DNA of 64,000 nucleotides from Hyposmocoma kahamanoa (Eukaryota > Arthropoda > Insecta > Lepidoptera > Cosmopterigidae): contig NW_020653726.1 in NCBI RefSeq assembly GCF_003589595.1, positions 13,623,754 through 13,687,753 of the forward strand, read 5' to 3'. Within the stretch, counting starts at the first letter, position 1. Every line of letters begins with the position of its first letter. The translations under genes and the position numbers were made by a program. The notes beneath the pieces are model-generated. The model had not been told where the DNA came from. It was given only the letters and a program-made list of their open reading frames with translations, and ran no database searches. Below are positions 45,228 to 58,146 of this stretch, piece by piece.

Positions 45228-46454
45228 CTGAAAAAGGGATTTTGAAGTAAAGCGAACTCACGAGCTTGTAATAGTAAGGCGACTTGGCGGATAAAGCGTT
45301 CACCGAGGTGAGTAATTTACCTACAACAAGATTATTAAGTAGCCTTACTCGATCGTGCGAAAATTACTTTACTATACATATTGGCATATGACATGACGCG
45401 TGGGTCGTGTGACGTACCCAATTAAGCCAAAGGTTTACCTCCATACCACAGGCCACAGGCACTTCCTGGTAAACCGACGACCCTACCCTGTATACCGCAG
45501 TTGCGTACAATAGACCTCCAATTCTATTCTAATATATCTCAACACTAGATGAAGAGACGGTACTACGTGCGATTACGTATTAAAGGTATACGATAAATTA
45601 CAATTCCAGTGCTCAATTAATTCAACAGCAGTACCGCGCATCACCACATTATCTTATTTTATATACCTACAACACACACACACGTTTCATGATATATATA
45701 TGTATAAAGTAGGTATTTGCCGTAATTACCGTAAATTAAACATGTTGAGACGGTAAAGGTGCAACCAAACATAGTGTAACACTATTCCCAACTTTAAAAA
45801 TCTATACAGGATCGATGGCAATACTAGATAGGTACGTTATGAAGCTGTTTTTCCAAAGCGTAAAATAAAAAAATCAATGCCTTGCCTCCATTTTTATTAA
45901 AGGAATCCAGTTACAAAAAACATTGTGTCAACGTTAACACAGTTACAGCGCCAAATTTAACTGTAAAACGCCGTTTCCGGCTTTGTTTACCTTCATGGTA
46001 TATGATAAGGAACACCTCGTCATTTCAAGTCCATGAATTTGCGAGTTTGAACAAATCCTAAGTTTCGTCGCTTAGTCATGTTTTCGAACTCAAGGTCTAT
46101 CTTAAACGCGTCACTGTTTCTATGAATATTATTACCAACGGGACAGGTGACATAATTATGTGAGCAATGAAGATACAATACAGTACATAAGTCGTAACCT
46201 GCATGGTTGATAAGTTACTGAGTAAATTTGGCATTATATTAAGTTTGAACATTTGTTTATAGACTGCTGTACGCAATGTGTAGCTCAATTAGCAAAATCT
46301 AGATATTCACTAATTTCACAATCTTAAGAATCAGGTCCATCGCTAACTTATTTAATACAGTCTTCAGTCTTAGATACTACAGTAGATTTTTATACTCCAG
46401 TGGTAAACGCCTTACCATTATAGGCAAGGATTTGACCACACCTGATGATAAGTG
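45228..46454. other. No gene recognised
   Basis: AT-rich with an (AC)n/(AT)n patch near 45670-45705. Nothing else identified. Confidence 0.35.
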
Positions 46455-46620
46455 AAAAGTGATTGAGGGGAAAATAGACGGGAAAAGAAAGAGACGAAGA
46501 CCAAGAATGGCGTATAGTGAATAAACAAAGAAGGTCAAAGGGAAGAGCTATAAGGAGGTCAAGGAGCTGAGCTGGAGGAGTGGAGAAGTCTACACCGACA
46601 AAAGGCTGACCCTTAATTAC
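46455..46620 (+). mobile_element. LINE reverse transcriptase C-terminal fragment
   Basis: Plus-strand frame reads EGKIDGKRKRRRPRMAYSE, a stop, then KKVKGKSYKEVKEL. A shifted frame follows with ELEEWRSLHRQKADP before a stop. This basic RRRPR...SYKEVKEL...EEWRSLHRQ order is the common C-terminus of a class of insect LINE ORF2 proteins. It ends at an ACGATGATGATTAT tail. Confidence 0.7.
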
Positions 46621-49241
46621 GATGATGATTATAAGAGAGAAGTAGTCAACGATGAAACGTACTTGCCTTAAAGGTGTTTCTCTCTCTCTCTTTATGTTAA
46701 GTAACATGCTAAATTATAATACGATGACGTAGCCTCTCGTATAAAATATGAGGAAAAGCGCCCTAAATATATTCTAATAAAATTATTTGAAATCCTTAAA
46801 TCACTTTACAAATACAATATATTTTCCAATTCGAATGTCTCACTGCGCATTCGTTTTACATAAGCGAATTTAGTGGAATAAGGCCAGGATACTGTCGGGA
46901 TAAGACTACAAGTCGAGTGCAAGCGTTCAGTGAAACGTTTCACATGTAAATGGCCCCGTAATCTGTAGGATAGAAGCTCGAAGCGAACAACCATCGATCG
47001 CCAATTGATCCCAGCTCAACACAAAAACTTTTCCCCACTTCTACGAATTCTCTACTCGGTAAACAACAAACCGGAAACTGGAAAGTTTGCGAAACATTTT
47101 TATGTATTTATGGTGAAACAATTTGTTTTTGTATTTAATATTCGTTTTCTTGATGTAGATTATTTAAGGTTATTAGGTATCTTTGACGCTCTTTTGGCAA
47201 ATTTCAATTTTCTTAAGGCTATTTCATCATCACTACTACATACTTAATAAATAAAGTGTTTAATAATAATTAGATAAGGTCTTTCAAATATAATTTAACG
47301 CTTCAATCAATCTCAATCCATCGCAATGTTACATAAAATTACGACATTCATTAATTCATTGCGAAGTGATCGTGACGTTTCTATAACAAAGCTGGCAGAT
47401 CATGACGTCAAAGTCAAAGCTGATTGCCTGACGGCGCAAAGCGACGATAAAACAATATACTCGTAATAAGGAGCTTTGCTGTTGACTGTACACATTAATT
47501 TCATCGAAGCCAATTTTATTAACGTCATGCTTCACTTGTTAGATCCTTTTTTTTCCAACAAAGGTTCCTTTATTAATATTTATGGACGCTCACATTGGGA
47601 GCGTACGCTAGATTTAACTTCGGGAATGATTTCTGAAGATCTGGCTATTTTTCAACGTATGGAGAGCAAAAATGGCTCATATTTTAGGCGACGCTACTCC
47701 ATTAGTGACGCGGAACCCCAACCAATATGGCGGGGCGAATCTGCAGTAACAGGGGCATTCACCCTACGTTGCAACCAACCCTCGTTTTTGTTACAAAATC
47801 AATATATTTCGAGTTTCCTACTAGCAACTGTATCGAAACGCATTTTGCTCCTAAAGCGAGTTGTCAAAATTGAGAACTCCCAGTTACAGGCACCGAAACT
47901 TAGCATCGTGTTCCAAAACAATATTGCCCCAGCTCAAAGTCATCACAAATATTGATTGGATGGAAAATGAAGGTCTTCTATAGCAATATAGCAAAATATT
48001 GGTGCTTTTGCCAAAGGAAGCCCGCTGCAAAGTTCAATAAAAATACACGTTGTTACACATTTTGATGTCTTACATTGTACTATAGATTTACTGATTAAAA
48101 CAACTACAACGCTTTGTGAATATTATGATAATCCTATTGGAGTAGCTTTCATTGTTTCTATCAAGTTATTAAGCACGAATCGTATTCATATAAGTATGCA
48201 TGTACGTTAACGATTTTATCAATCACTAAACTTGTTAAGGTATGAACGTGCCATAATCTTGATCATTATCTGCATCTCATTCATTGTCTTACAATAAAAA
48301 AAATAACTATGATAACTTTATCGAGTTCTTAGGTTCTCGCGAGTATACCTTAGCTGAGTCTGTAAAGAGCCCAGAACGTTAATTTCTTTGAAAACACAAT
48401 TGTTTTAGATCCAAAAAAATAATCTCGTTTTCAATAAGATAACTGTTTTTAAACGTACATGGTAACATAAAATTCCTTTAGATTACAAAATAAAGAATAA
48501 TATGTATTCGTCTATTTCTATGTATCTTTTTGGTTTAATATGTGAAAGGTAAAGTTATGGGATATTTACGGTCCGTAGAATTTTCGCTTTCTCTCCAATT
48601 GTTTTTCGTCATTGTTATTAACCTTTAATCTGACTGGTTTTTCTTCTACAAATATAGCAAAATATTATTACATAATACCCCATATATCGCTTCTTATTAC
48701 TATTCTCTATCGCGACGCTAATTAATATGATTTAATCTACTATCAATTAAGTTAACTCGATGATCTTTGAGTATAAAGGAACAATAAATTTATGAAGATA
48801 TTGCTGCTGATGTAGTAGCAATATTATTTATATATATTCTATTATTTCTATAAAAGAAACTGATAAAGGACAATGGAACGTGTCATGACCATTATTATAC
48901 ATGCATAATAGAGTTATGAGTAAGTGCACTTAAATTTATAAAAATAAAAGTATATTTTCAAAATTTTGTTTTACTGTTCATGACTATCACTTATCGGATT
49001 AGCTTAAAAGACCTTTGTTCTCTCTCCCTAAAAAAAGAACTGACAAATTATGACAAAAGGGGAATTTGACGAAAGTGCCAAGTGGTTATTCACAATCCTG
49101 TCGAACCTGAACTGAAAAAAAAAAACAAAAATAAACTATTTCTGACAAAACCGGAATCTGACGGACGTGTTCTGAGGTTGTGATAAATAGATAGAATTAA
49201 AGAAAGTAATTTCAGTATAACAATAAACAAATAAATAATAG
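46621..49241. other. Long stretch with one unassigned open frame
   Basis: The plus-strand frame 47476-47955 (159 codons) is the longest unexplained frame on the plus strand. It begins MLLTVHINFIEANF and has no recognised domain, signal or repeat family. Its surroundings are AT-rich and show no promoter or splice evidence. The rest, including 48350-48480 (related to the 57.0 kb MITE by TCTGTAAAGAGCCCAGAACG), holds nothing else I can name. Confidence 0.3.
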
Positions 49242-49520
49242 CGCGGAGCTCCTTGTGAAAGAATTCGTCCAAGGAAGTACCAACTTACTTATTTCTACCG
49301 CCAAGCGGTAATGTGAGCAACACAGCGTTGCGGTTTTGCAGGGTGCTGGTGAAGTTACAGGTACATAGCACTTTCCATCTTATGTCAAATGATGACGGGC
49401 GAGTGACAGGGCAGTTTGCAATTTAAAGCTCTGAGTGGCATTGCCACTGTTGTGGACAGGCGTGTCGTTTGTCAACGCGCGCACGATTTGTTCGTCTCGC
49501 CACTTGGTATCATATTAAAA
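49242..49520 (+). repeat. SINE-like family A, copy 14
   Basis: GCGGAGCTCCTTGTGAAAG to CACTTGGTATCATATTAAAA. Diverged in the middle. Confidence 0.75.
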
Positions 49521-50187
49521 TTAGAAAGAATTACTAGACATCTACAGAAAAAAATTGTGTTGAAATCAACTTTAGATTTCGAGCAGCGACATTTAATGGG
49601 AAAATAATGGCCGAAGTGAATATTTAAAATTTTGAAAGTACCTAATCCGGTGGCGTGTGGAGTATCGTCAGCAACCATAATCGCCCTTGTAACTTATAAA
49701 TACTCCCTTATTGCTCATTATTCAGCTCGTTTGTTATTATTAACTCGCTCAACCGCCTACGTGGAATGAACGCGTAATCATATTCACACTTGGCCTGATT
49801 TTACAACTCATTTTATCTACACCACCTCAAATACATCCTGTCATCATCATGAAATAACGAAAATTTCTGACAATTACAGCAATTTTGGCATACATGCCTT
49901 AATCGACTATGTATAAATACACGTTCGTAGTCAGGGTGTGCTCGTACCTTTTTGTTATATCCTGTAATTACACCTAAAGCTCTTTTGAAAGGCTTGAAAA
50001 AATGATAACGTGGCTATCCACTTTTCAGGAACATTTCTAAAAGCTTTGGAATTACATTCGATGAATTCAATACTTATTGAAATATTTGAATTTATTTCTC
50101 AAAACAAAAGTTTTGAAACAACTCTTCCTATGCTGTAATCATATATTTACATGTACCAGTCACACAAATTGCCTGAAGCCCTACTCA
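49521..50187. other. No gene recognised
   Basis: Nothing identified. Confidence 0.35.
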
Positions 50188-50382
50188 CGAAGCACGAAAT
50201 CCGTAGTTACGACCGTTTTCCCACTACAGACGAACTACGGAACTACTCTCGCAGTTCGTCAATGAAAAGACTGTCAAATCACATTGTCTTAATATTCTTA
50301 GTTCTAGCCCGGTTGAAACTCAAGTCTATATGTAGGTCATTCGCAGTGGGAAAACGGCTGTAACTACGGATTTCGTACTTCG
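50188..50382. mobile_element. Hairpin MITE (195 bp, ~40 bp TIRs)
   Basis: Arms 50188-50227 and 50343-50382 are inverted copies with a few differences (shared ACGAAATCCGTAGTTAC and CGTTTTCCCACT). The interior repeats TTCGTC and ACTACGG words. No clear target duplication was resolved, so the superfamily is open. Confidence 0.7.
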
Positions 50383-50384
50383 AG

Positions 50385-50582
50385 CCCCTGGTCTTAAACT
50401 AAGGAATTCCCTGTACTATAACTACCAGAGCAACGGAATTCACTCTGAAGAATTTCCCAGAACACCCAGACCAGAACCAATGAAAAAAAGGTCATTTCTC
50501 AAATTGATCCTGCCAGGAATCGAACCCGGGAACCCGGGAACTCCGGGATCCACAATGTAAATTGTTAGGCCATTGAGGTCGT
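50385..50582 (-). repeat. tRNA-derived SINE family E, copy 1
   Basis: Minus-strand SINE: body with ACCAGAGCAACGGAATTC and CACCCAGACCAGAACC, then the T-arm complement CAGGAATCGAACCCGGGAAC and box A region complement TTAGGCCATTGAGGTCG. A short duplicated GGGAACCCGGGAACTCC lies next to box B. Confidence 0.75.
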
Positions 50583-51168
50583 AAAAACGTTTTCAGGAAA
50601 TAGTTCCGGTAACAATTTAAAATACTGACTTATCTTTACACACATTTTTGGTAAAGCAATGTGAAATGCTGTTATTGGTACATACATAAAGAACTACTTT
50701 AATACATAAATAACCTGAATATGAAGGAGAAATAAATTCATAAGTGGCGGTTACTAAAAGTAGGGCGCACGTAAGTACTTGCCTAATAATTGCGCTGGCA
50801 AATCAAAGGGCAATCGATGTTGATAACTTTGACACGAACATCAAAGGAGCTCAAATCACTACTGGCAAAAAAATCTATTCATTGGACTAGAAATTAAGGC
50901 AACCGTTTCTAATAATGGCGTATACAGTTGTAAAAACGTTATAAGTAAAGACAGGATTTCCTTGAAACGACGTCGAATAATTTCTTTACATAAACATAAT
51001 TTAAATAAATAAATATTAGACAGCATCACATAAGATGCTCTGATCCCAAAATAAGTAACTTAAGCACTTGTGTAAATTAGTTGTTTCCATAACGATTTAT
51101 GGAAACAACAATGGTACCACAACCACCCAGACCCGAGACATAGAAAAATGTGTTTTATATATTTTTTT
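50583..51168. other. No gene recognised
   Basis: Nothing identified. Confidence 0.35.
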
Positions 51169-51299
51169 AACGCAACACACCCAAACTCACGAGAGAAATA
51201 AATGTAAGCCATATCATATTTCTCCCAGTCTGGGAATCGAACCCAATGCCCTCTGCGTGGCAGTCCAGAATGGTAACCGTACGGCCACGGAGGCAGTTA
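51169..51299 (-). repeat. SINE family B, copy 9
   Basis: Minus-strand B copy with most of the body deleted. It keeps ACACCCAAACTCACGAGAG, GGGAATCGAACCCAATGCCC and CGTACGGCCACGGAGGCAG. Confidence 0.8.
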
Positions 51300-51307
51300 G
51301 ATAGTTT

Positions 51308-51402
51308 TCTACATTGAATCGGTCGGGGATCGAACTCGGAACCTTAGAGATGGCGACGTCATGAAAACCGGTGTGCTAGTCACTCAACCACGTAGGTGGT
51401 CG
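51308..51402 (-). repeat. tRNA-like SINE head (family E-like)
   Basis: Minus-strand tRNA-like segment: GGGGATCGAACTCGGAACC (box B complement) and CAACCACGTAGGTGG (box A region complement), adjacent to the B copy. No body could be assigned. Confidence 0.6.
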
Positions 51403-52973
51403 AAATTTATATTTCCTTCTTTTTTTAGATGCCATCTACTAATTACCAAGTTAAAACCTAAATAATACATCTGCAATCATAGTTTTGCCTTTAATAAGGT
51501 ATAATTAGTTGCCAGGCCACTGTTACCGCCTTCTTGGCCATGATGTTTGTAAAGGTTGGTGTAGTACATTGGCGTTGTTTTATTCTTTCTATTTCCACAT
51601 TTCAATTTAAAGTGTGAAATGAAGTAAAAAAATCTGAGGAATTCCTATTTTAAAAGCACATAACGGTAATGAGATCCGGCGGGGCGATGTGTCTCATTAC
51701 GTTCGGCGACATGTTTGCACTTCCAATGATTTGCGTCTCGAAATATAAAGTATTGAATCTCGTGAAATACGCGAGCGCTGAGTTTGCCAACCAAATTTGA
51801 TGGTTCTTGATTTTTGTCACCAAAGGGAATAAAATGAAAATAGCTTCAACAAGAAAATCTACGTCACTTTCATTTTACAAAGAAAACTCTTCATTAGTAA
51901 TTTTTTTTTAATATATATAGGGCTATTTGTAAGATACTAACAACCTCCGATGACTATATTACTAACGTCATAAACAACTTTTGTTCCATGACTTTTAATA
52001 ACTCATTAGATTTTACCACGAAAGAAAACAAAACATTACAAGAGCCTTAAGCTTCGAATACCATCAGAGCCACTGGAGCCACAATATACACTATCATAAT
52101 GTTAAATACTTACAATACTGTCAGATTTGATTTTGACGTTAAATTAAAAAGTGTCTCATGTGCTGACTTTGCGATAGGTTTTGTTTTATTTATTGTCTTC
52201 TCAGGTATTAATTAGATGTAAATTTCTTATTACTGTCATTTATGCACTTTTTGCTAATGAAGTTTGATTATTGTGTTCACATCAAGTAGGGTACTATTCT
52301 ATTTTATATTCTATATTCTACTATGTATATTCTTTTCATATCATTATGTGTATCAAACGCTATCACCTTATTTTAGAATTGTATCCAGTTTTGTGAATCG
52401 AATTTAAAAAATACTCTTCCGAATCTTGATAGCGATTGGTTGTAATTTCTAATTGAAAAAGATGTAACAAATTCTGGACTGTTCATATAATTTAAACTTA
52501 TACTCTGTTGGCATATCGTTGAAAGTTTAATATCTATTATTTATCACCTAGTGGTCAATGACTGAAAGATGACGAACGATTAACGCCTACGAGTAGCCTG
52601 GAAAATTCGAGATGTTTACTTAATGCTCCAAAAAGAAGTCGACCATATTGCAGCGGCATAAGGTTTATTTTAATTTCTTATAACAAAAAATTATATTGAG
52701 ATAAACAGAGAAAGGAAAATTTAATAAAATAAGACTTAACGATGGTATGATACACCAGCATGGATAATATTATAGATGCGAAAGTGTAGTGAAATAAGTT
52801 ATTTTTCCATAATTTTTGCGCGAGATAATTGATACTAGTAACAAATAATTTACAAATACGTTAGTATTTCACATATAACGCGTGTATAATGCTGGGAAAG
52901 AAATCAACATAATTTTAATGAAAATGTTCTAGTCTAAAAGCGCTTATTTATCCAATAACCATATTAGTTTGTA
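51403..52973. other. No gene recognised
   Basis: About 1.6 kb, largely AT-rich, with no repeat or frame identified. Confidence 0.35.
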
Positions 52974-53407
52974 TTGTATTGTATTGATGCTCCTGATCTC
53001 CACAACCAACTGAGTTTCCTGTACGTCCCAGAGCAGTACTTGCGGCGGCGGGCGGGTCAGCCGCACCGTCGCTTGTTTGCTCCACCGCACGCCCGCACGG
53101 TGGCACGTGCACATTCCCCTCTTTGTTGGATACTGGCTCAAATCAACGCGCTCTTGTTTGATAAGCCTGAATGTGATGTGTATGCGGATGGATGGAAGGA
53201 GATCTTAAATAATTGTATAATGTTTTGCGAGAATGATGAATGTGAGTCTACCTGTTTGTAATTATTGTCTATGTGTTAAATTTTATATTTTTGTACTATT
53301 ATTATTATTACTTTGTTATTGTTATTGTACCTGCTAATTACTGTAATTGGATGTGTCCGTTGTAATTAGAAATAAATAAAATAAATAAAAATAAATAAAA
53401 TAAATTA
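52974..53407 (+). mobile_element. LINE ORF2 C-terminal fragment with 3' UTR and tail
   Basis: The open frame 52974-53261 reads PPHARTVARAHSPLCWIL then LFDKPECDVYADGW, resembling the last segment of CR1- or Jockey-type ORF2 proteins (RT..A.SPL followed by a D.F/D.YADGW block). After the stop come an A/T-rich 3' UTR and a repeated AAATAAATAA tail (about 53369-53407). It is 5'-truncated. Clade uncertain. Confidence 0.6.
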
Positions 53408-53489
53408 GGCCGCCGGAGGCTAAGATGTTATTTGTGTTTGGTACAATTTTAAGCAGACAGATAAAACAGTTTGTAACAAATATTAATTG

Positions 53490-53790
53490 GTAGCAGTAGA
53501 ACTCTTTGAAGTACTGCCACTTTACCTTTTTTTGTCGCCAAACAGTAATGTGAGCATTACTGCGTTCCGGTTTCGAAAGGTAAGAGTGCTGGTGAAATTA
53601 CACGCACAAGGGATTCGTCAACTTATACATATTCGTCAACTTATTTGTCTCAGGGAGTCGGGCGCAGTGTCAGTGCCCCTCAGATCTTTGTGGTTTAAAG
53701 CTTTGAGTGGCACTGCAACTGTTATGGATACGCGTGTCGCTTACTACCAGGCGCACGATTTGTTCGTCCCATCAATTAGTATTCTAAAAA
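53490..53790 (+). repeat. SINE-like family A, copy 15
   Basis: GTAGCAGTAGAACTC to ATCAATTAGTATTCTAAAAA. It carries a local direct duplication of ATTCGTCAACTTAT around 53625-53645. Confidence 0.8.
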
Positions 53791-54611
53791 GAAATCTATT
53801 TTCAAATAAAACAGCTAATTCTGAAACTAACACTTGTGTAATTCGAAACAGACAAATTTTGTGACAAAAATTGCCTATTTCCTACTCCTAGGTCCCATTT
53901 ATATCTATGCAACAATTCATCAAAATAAATACAGGCGTGAAAACGTAACAGACATGGGTTACTTTCGCATTTATAATATTAATTTGGGTAAGTAAATCAC
54001 TCCCCCTTTTCCAACATTAAAAGTTATCCATAAACATAGATACATAATCTACAATTATGAGAACCGCTTTATTCGTTAGGAACAGCCAAGAAGATTAGAA
54101 TGCGGAATATTAAATTCTGCCGGGAATTTGTTAGTACCAGTGAAAATATAATCTAGTTTCCTATCATCCTTACTAAATCGCAAATTCAATTCTCTCCAAC
54201 AGCAAACAGAGATCTTTTCCAGTAACCTCTACCACCGAATTACATCGTTGTAGTCAATACAATTAAAGATATAAGAGAACAAAATTAATTAACGATTCAG
54301 AAGGTAATTAATTCCGGTGCTCATATTCATTGTATGTAACATCGGAAATAAATTAGATCATCTTTTCACTTATAGACGTATAGATATATAGGTATTTATG
54401 CGAAGAGCACCTATATAATTCTTTTTTTGTTCATGGCTTGCGCGGTTAGTGTTTCATTCGGCATTGACTTGTTTACGAATTTTGTTTTTGAAATGGGAAA
54501 CATTACATAACAAGAGAATTTAGAAACGGGATTACAAAGAGAGACGGAAAGAGAGAGAGAGAGAGAGAAGAGATTAGTCAAGAAAATATAAGATTTAATA
54601 ATAATCATAAT
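53791..54611. other. AT-rich unassigned sequence with GA microsatellite
   Basis: A (GA)n tract at about 54548-54570. Otherwise nothing identified. Confidence 0.4.
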
Positions 54612-54855
54612 TATTATGTACCCCCACTTCTGGACCTAGGTCTCCTCTCACGTTGGCTACAGTTCCCATGCTTATTCAGGAACTTCACACATATCATTAA
54701 ATTGCTTTGTAGATGTGTGCAGATATCCTCACGGTGTTCTCCGTCACCGAAAAGCTCATGGTAAATTTTAAATTAAAATGCGCACGTAAATTTCGAAAAC
54801 TCAGAGGCGCAAACCCGGATTCGAGCCCACGATTTTCTGCTGGAGAGGCGGTAGA
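54612..54855 (-). repeat. tRNA-derived SINE family C, copy 4
   Basis: Minus-strand copy with CTAGGTCTCCTCTCACG, TCACCGAAAAGCTCATGG, AAACTCAGAGGCGCAAAC and CCCGGATTCGAGCCCACG (box B complement). It ends GAGAGGCGGTAGAC. Confidence 0.75.
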
Positions 54856-55439
54856 CAAAACCGTATACAGTTTACGTATAGGATTCTTTTTGAGCCGAGC
54901 TTGCGGTTTAGTTTCGGCGCATCGAATTTTTTTAGTTCAGCTGACGTTATTACGCACTCGCGATTGGTCACATTAGCATCCATTACAACTTTCAATAAAT
55001 CATTAATTTTTCTAAATCATCCCAACGAACTACAACTAAATTTGCTAACTGCATTCAAGACTTCTAAGGCCATACAAACTGTTAGGCTACCACGGCTATA
55101 TAAATATAAATAAACTGTTAGTATAAATAGGCGAAATATTATATGCATATATAATAAATAAATTTAGATAAATAAGGCTACATACAGAGGAGATTACAGT
55201 GTTAATAATTTGCTGGATGTCATTTGGAAAAGAATATGTCATAATTCACTGTAGTATTTTTTATGTGATGTATTAAGCGCCGTCCAGGTAGTGTAACAAA
55301 CGCAAGTATTTTGAGATAACTTTCTAAAATATACCTTCAGTGTCGGTGTCAAATCAGGCACTCTTATTGTTTATTCGAGTTTCAATCTTAATTCAAAATG
55401 GTTTAATTACTCATTTCGAAATGAGATACTTCAGAAAAA
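54856..55439. other. No gene recognised
   Basis: Nothing identified. Confidence 0.35.
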
Positions 55440-55760
55440 AATGTAATGTGCGATTATGTGACAGAATGAAGAATGCTGTGATCAAGATGGATCACGATGT
55501 AGTGATAAAAATAGAAAAGGGTATGCTGTGGTGGTTTGGGCACATGGAGCGGATGGATGATTATAAATTAACGAAAGAGTGGAAGGCGTAGTTGGAAGAG
55601 GATGGCCACGAATAACATTGTCCGAGCAAATTGAGAGTGTTCTTAAAAAGGCTGGGGTGCGTAGTGAGAAGAATAAGAGAGCATGTATGAAAATATTGAT
55701 TGAATGTAAGTGAGGCAGGAGAGGTATGTCAGGATCGTGCTAAGTGGTGATATATAATCC
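55440..55760 (+). mobile_element. LINE reverse transcriptase C-terminal fragment
   Basis: The plus-strand frame reads MLWWFGHMERMDDYKLTKE (about 55524-55580). Shifted frames then encode GRGWPRITLSEQIESVLKKA and RSEKNKRACMKI. The WFGHMERM, GRPR-type and QIESVLKKA blocks are the usual C-terminal signature of a large class of arthropod LINE ORF2 proteins. At least one frameshift is present, so it is a pseudogene fragment. Confidence 0.75.
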
Positions 55761-55894
55761 CTGCCTACCGCAATTGTGGAATCTAAGAGCGTGAGTATAT
55801 TTACTATATACCATAAGCTGTAAACGATTATGTAAAGACGTTATCAAAACTTTCGGCTCAACTTTCACCAAATACATAGGATAAGTAATGTGCC

Positions 55895-56060
55895 TGAAAA
55901 CGGCACCTGGGCCCAGTACCAGAGTAACAGAATTCTCTTTGAGTACTAAACCAGAACCAAATTACGACAGTTAATTTCCACAATAGGTCCTGCCGGGAAT
56001 CGAACCCGGAACCTATTCATGCAGCGTAACATAACCTTTGGGCCACCGATGTAGTCTGAA
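55895..56060 (-). repeat. tRNA-derived SINE family E, copy 2
   Basis: Minus-strand copy with CAGTACCAGAGTAACAG, TCCTGCCGGGAATCGAACC and TTTGGGCCACCGATGTAG. Confidence 0.75.
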
Positions 56061-56560
56061 TCGATGTTAATGTCCTTCAAACGTATCCTTACACCTTTTT
56101 GGTATGTAATTTATTTCATTTCGTAATAGTTAACGTATTTAAAAACAAAAGAAAAAACGTAACAAAAAAATCTCAGTAATTACAAACGTGGAAACTCTTT
56201 GGACAAACACAATTGACTAGACAACAGGCTCGTAAAGTTCGCTCTCGCGCTTAATTCAATAGATGAGGGTAACCACATTATCTGGCTGGCAGGAGTTTGC
56301 TAAATCCCCGGACTGGAGCTAAACACCTCAAGGATAATATGGGATCTCTTTTAGAGCTCTTATCCGACTTGGCCCGTGGTCAGCTTGGCACCGCCTTAAC
56401 ATCAATTAGCACTATGTTGTGGTACTGTTATGTAGTCAAGCTCGGTTTATAGGTTAGATTCCCATCTAGAAGGCTTTCTTGGCACGTGGCAATGTGTAGA
56501 TTATATCGAGTTCTTAGGTTTGGTTAGGTATACAGATTGTAAATGAAACTCGAGTGTATA
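56061..56560. other. No gene recognised
   Basis: About 56230-56500 is locally less AT-rich and may be a retroelement 3' UTR, but no family could be named. Confidence 0.3.
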
Positions 56561-56738
56561 TTTTTTTTATGTATGTTACGCGATAACTGTGAACCGATTT
56601 TGATAATTCTATTTTGTTGGAAACAGGGTACCGCAGGGGTGATCCTACTTAAATTTAAAGAAAATATTCTAATAAAATAAAATATTGTAAGGGTGGCAAA
56701 CTAGGGGATGAATGACTTTTGAGGTCGGTTTTTTTAGT
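56561..56738 (+). repeat. Dispersed repeat F, copy 6
   Basis: TATGTATGTTACGCGATAAC to CTTTTGAGGTCGGTTTTTTT, with a short extra AATAAAATAAAATATTG segment. Confidence 0.75.
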
Positions 56739-56857
56739 ATTATTTTTATAGGTTGTTATTTCGGATCCAAATAGCGTGATTTGTATTTTCAAACAGATCT
56801 CACGATTGACTCGTGATCAAGAGTAGCTTTGTAAGCAACAGACCATGGACATCGTAT

Positions 56858-57172
56858 TTTTAACCGACTTCAAAAAAGGAAGAGGTTCTCAATTCGACTG
56901 TGTTTTCTTTCTTGTATGTGTATGTTACGCGATAACTCCGATTTGTGAAATGATTTTGATGTCTCTTTTTTTAGGAAATGAAACTATTTTTCGGTCACGG
57001 TCACGGTTGACTCAACTGTGACCATGGGACCTGTAAAGGGCCCGAAACGTGGGTTTGTTTGAAAAAAACAAATATACGCGATTTAAATCCGGAAAAATAG
57101 TTTCATTTCCTATGTGTAACAATCGCGAAAACCTAAGACTCTTTTTTTGTTAGAAAGAGGGTACCTCGGTAG
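56858..57172 (+). repeat. Dispersed repeat F, copy 7, left part (with nested MITE)
   Basis: Begins TTTAACCGACTTCAAAAAAG. It is interrupted at about 56973-57138 by a small inverted-repeat element, continues TTTTTTTGTTAGAAAGAGGG to CCTCGGTAG, and is then split again by the TRIM-like element. It resumes at 58332. Confidence 0.75.
56973..57111. mobile_element. Small inverted-repeat element inside repeat F
   Basis: Ends AGGAAATGAAACTATTTTTC (56973) and its complement (57092-57111) form ~22 bp TIRs differing by one base insertion. The middle has CTGTAAAGGGCCCGAAACG. Related sequence without the full ends occurs near 48355-48480 and 58540-58620. The junctions with repeat F are not exactly resolved on the right. 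Confidence 0.65.
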
Positions 57173-57403
57173 TGTAGACTAGGCATTATGGTTTGTATTA
57201 ATGCTGGCTGAAGGAATGTAGGTTGGTATTTAGAATTATATAAAATTTTTTTTTTTACAATTGTAAAAAAAGAATATCTTGGTTGTTCTAGAACAGGCTT
57301 CGAACTGAAAATACGCAGTAAATATTTATTCATGAATATAATCCTGGTTTATCATTGAAAAGTACCTCTCGCAACGCAATCTCACGACTATGTCCCTTTT
57401 ACA
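57173..57403 (+). repeat. TRIM-like element, 5' LTR
   Basis: 231 bp. Contains ATTATATAAAA near 57234 as a possible TATA box. Confidence 0.8.
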
Positions 57404-58146
57404 AGTGATTGAGGCGCCGGGGATGAATATGACTTATTTTATTTTGATTTTATGAATATATTAACCTGTGTATATGTATATGGTTGTTGCTCATTCCTCT
57501 AAATGACCAAGAACTATCTGCATTCAAGGGAAAATATATTTGTTTAATTATTATGAATCTTCAATATGATATATCATATTATATTTACTCCTGGTGTTAT
57601 TTTTGTTTGAATAATTTGTGTGTTTTTTTGCTTAGTCCAAATAAAGTAAGAAAAGCTGTTGGAACGTGGATAGCTTCGAGACGAGGACTAAGGCAGCTGA
57701 GAAATCTGTATTGATGTAACCCATTGAGCTTCCGATGGATGTTCAGATTATGGTGTCGTCTTAACAGCGTGCACGATGAAGATTATTTATTTGAAAATGA
57801 AATAAAGAATTTTAGTAGAATTCAGCCTAGCTGGAATTTTAGCTGAAATAAAGAGTTAGCGTTTTAAAGCTAGGGTTTAACTAGGATGCCCAGATAGCTA
57901 GGATAGGTAATTAGTAAATATATTTGGATTATTTGTTTAGGGCGTGATCATAATCTGTCCTTTTAGATAGGTTTTTGGCAGATAAAATCCATAACCTCCT
58001 CGGTGGTTTTGTTCATTGGTAGGGTAATGGCTTCCGAGCAGTGTGTGGCTAGTCTATAGTAAAGGCTGATCACCATGTGTAAATTGCCTATCATAGGCAG
58101 AGCACTAGCTAGGGATGTTCCACCCTTCAGTTGTAAGGAGGAGGGA

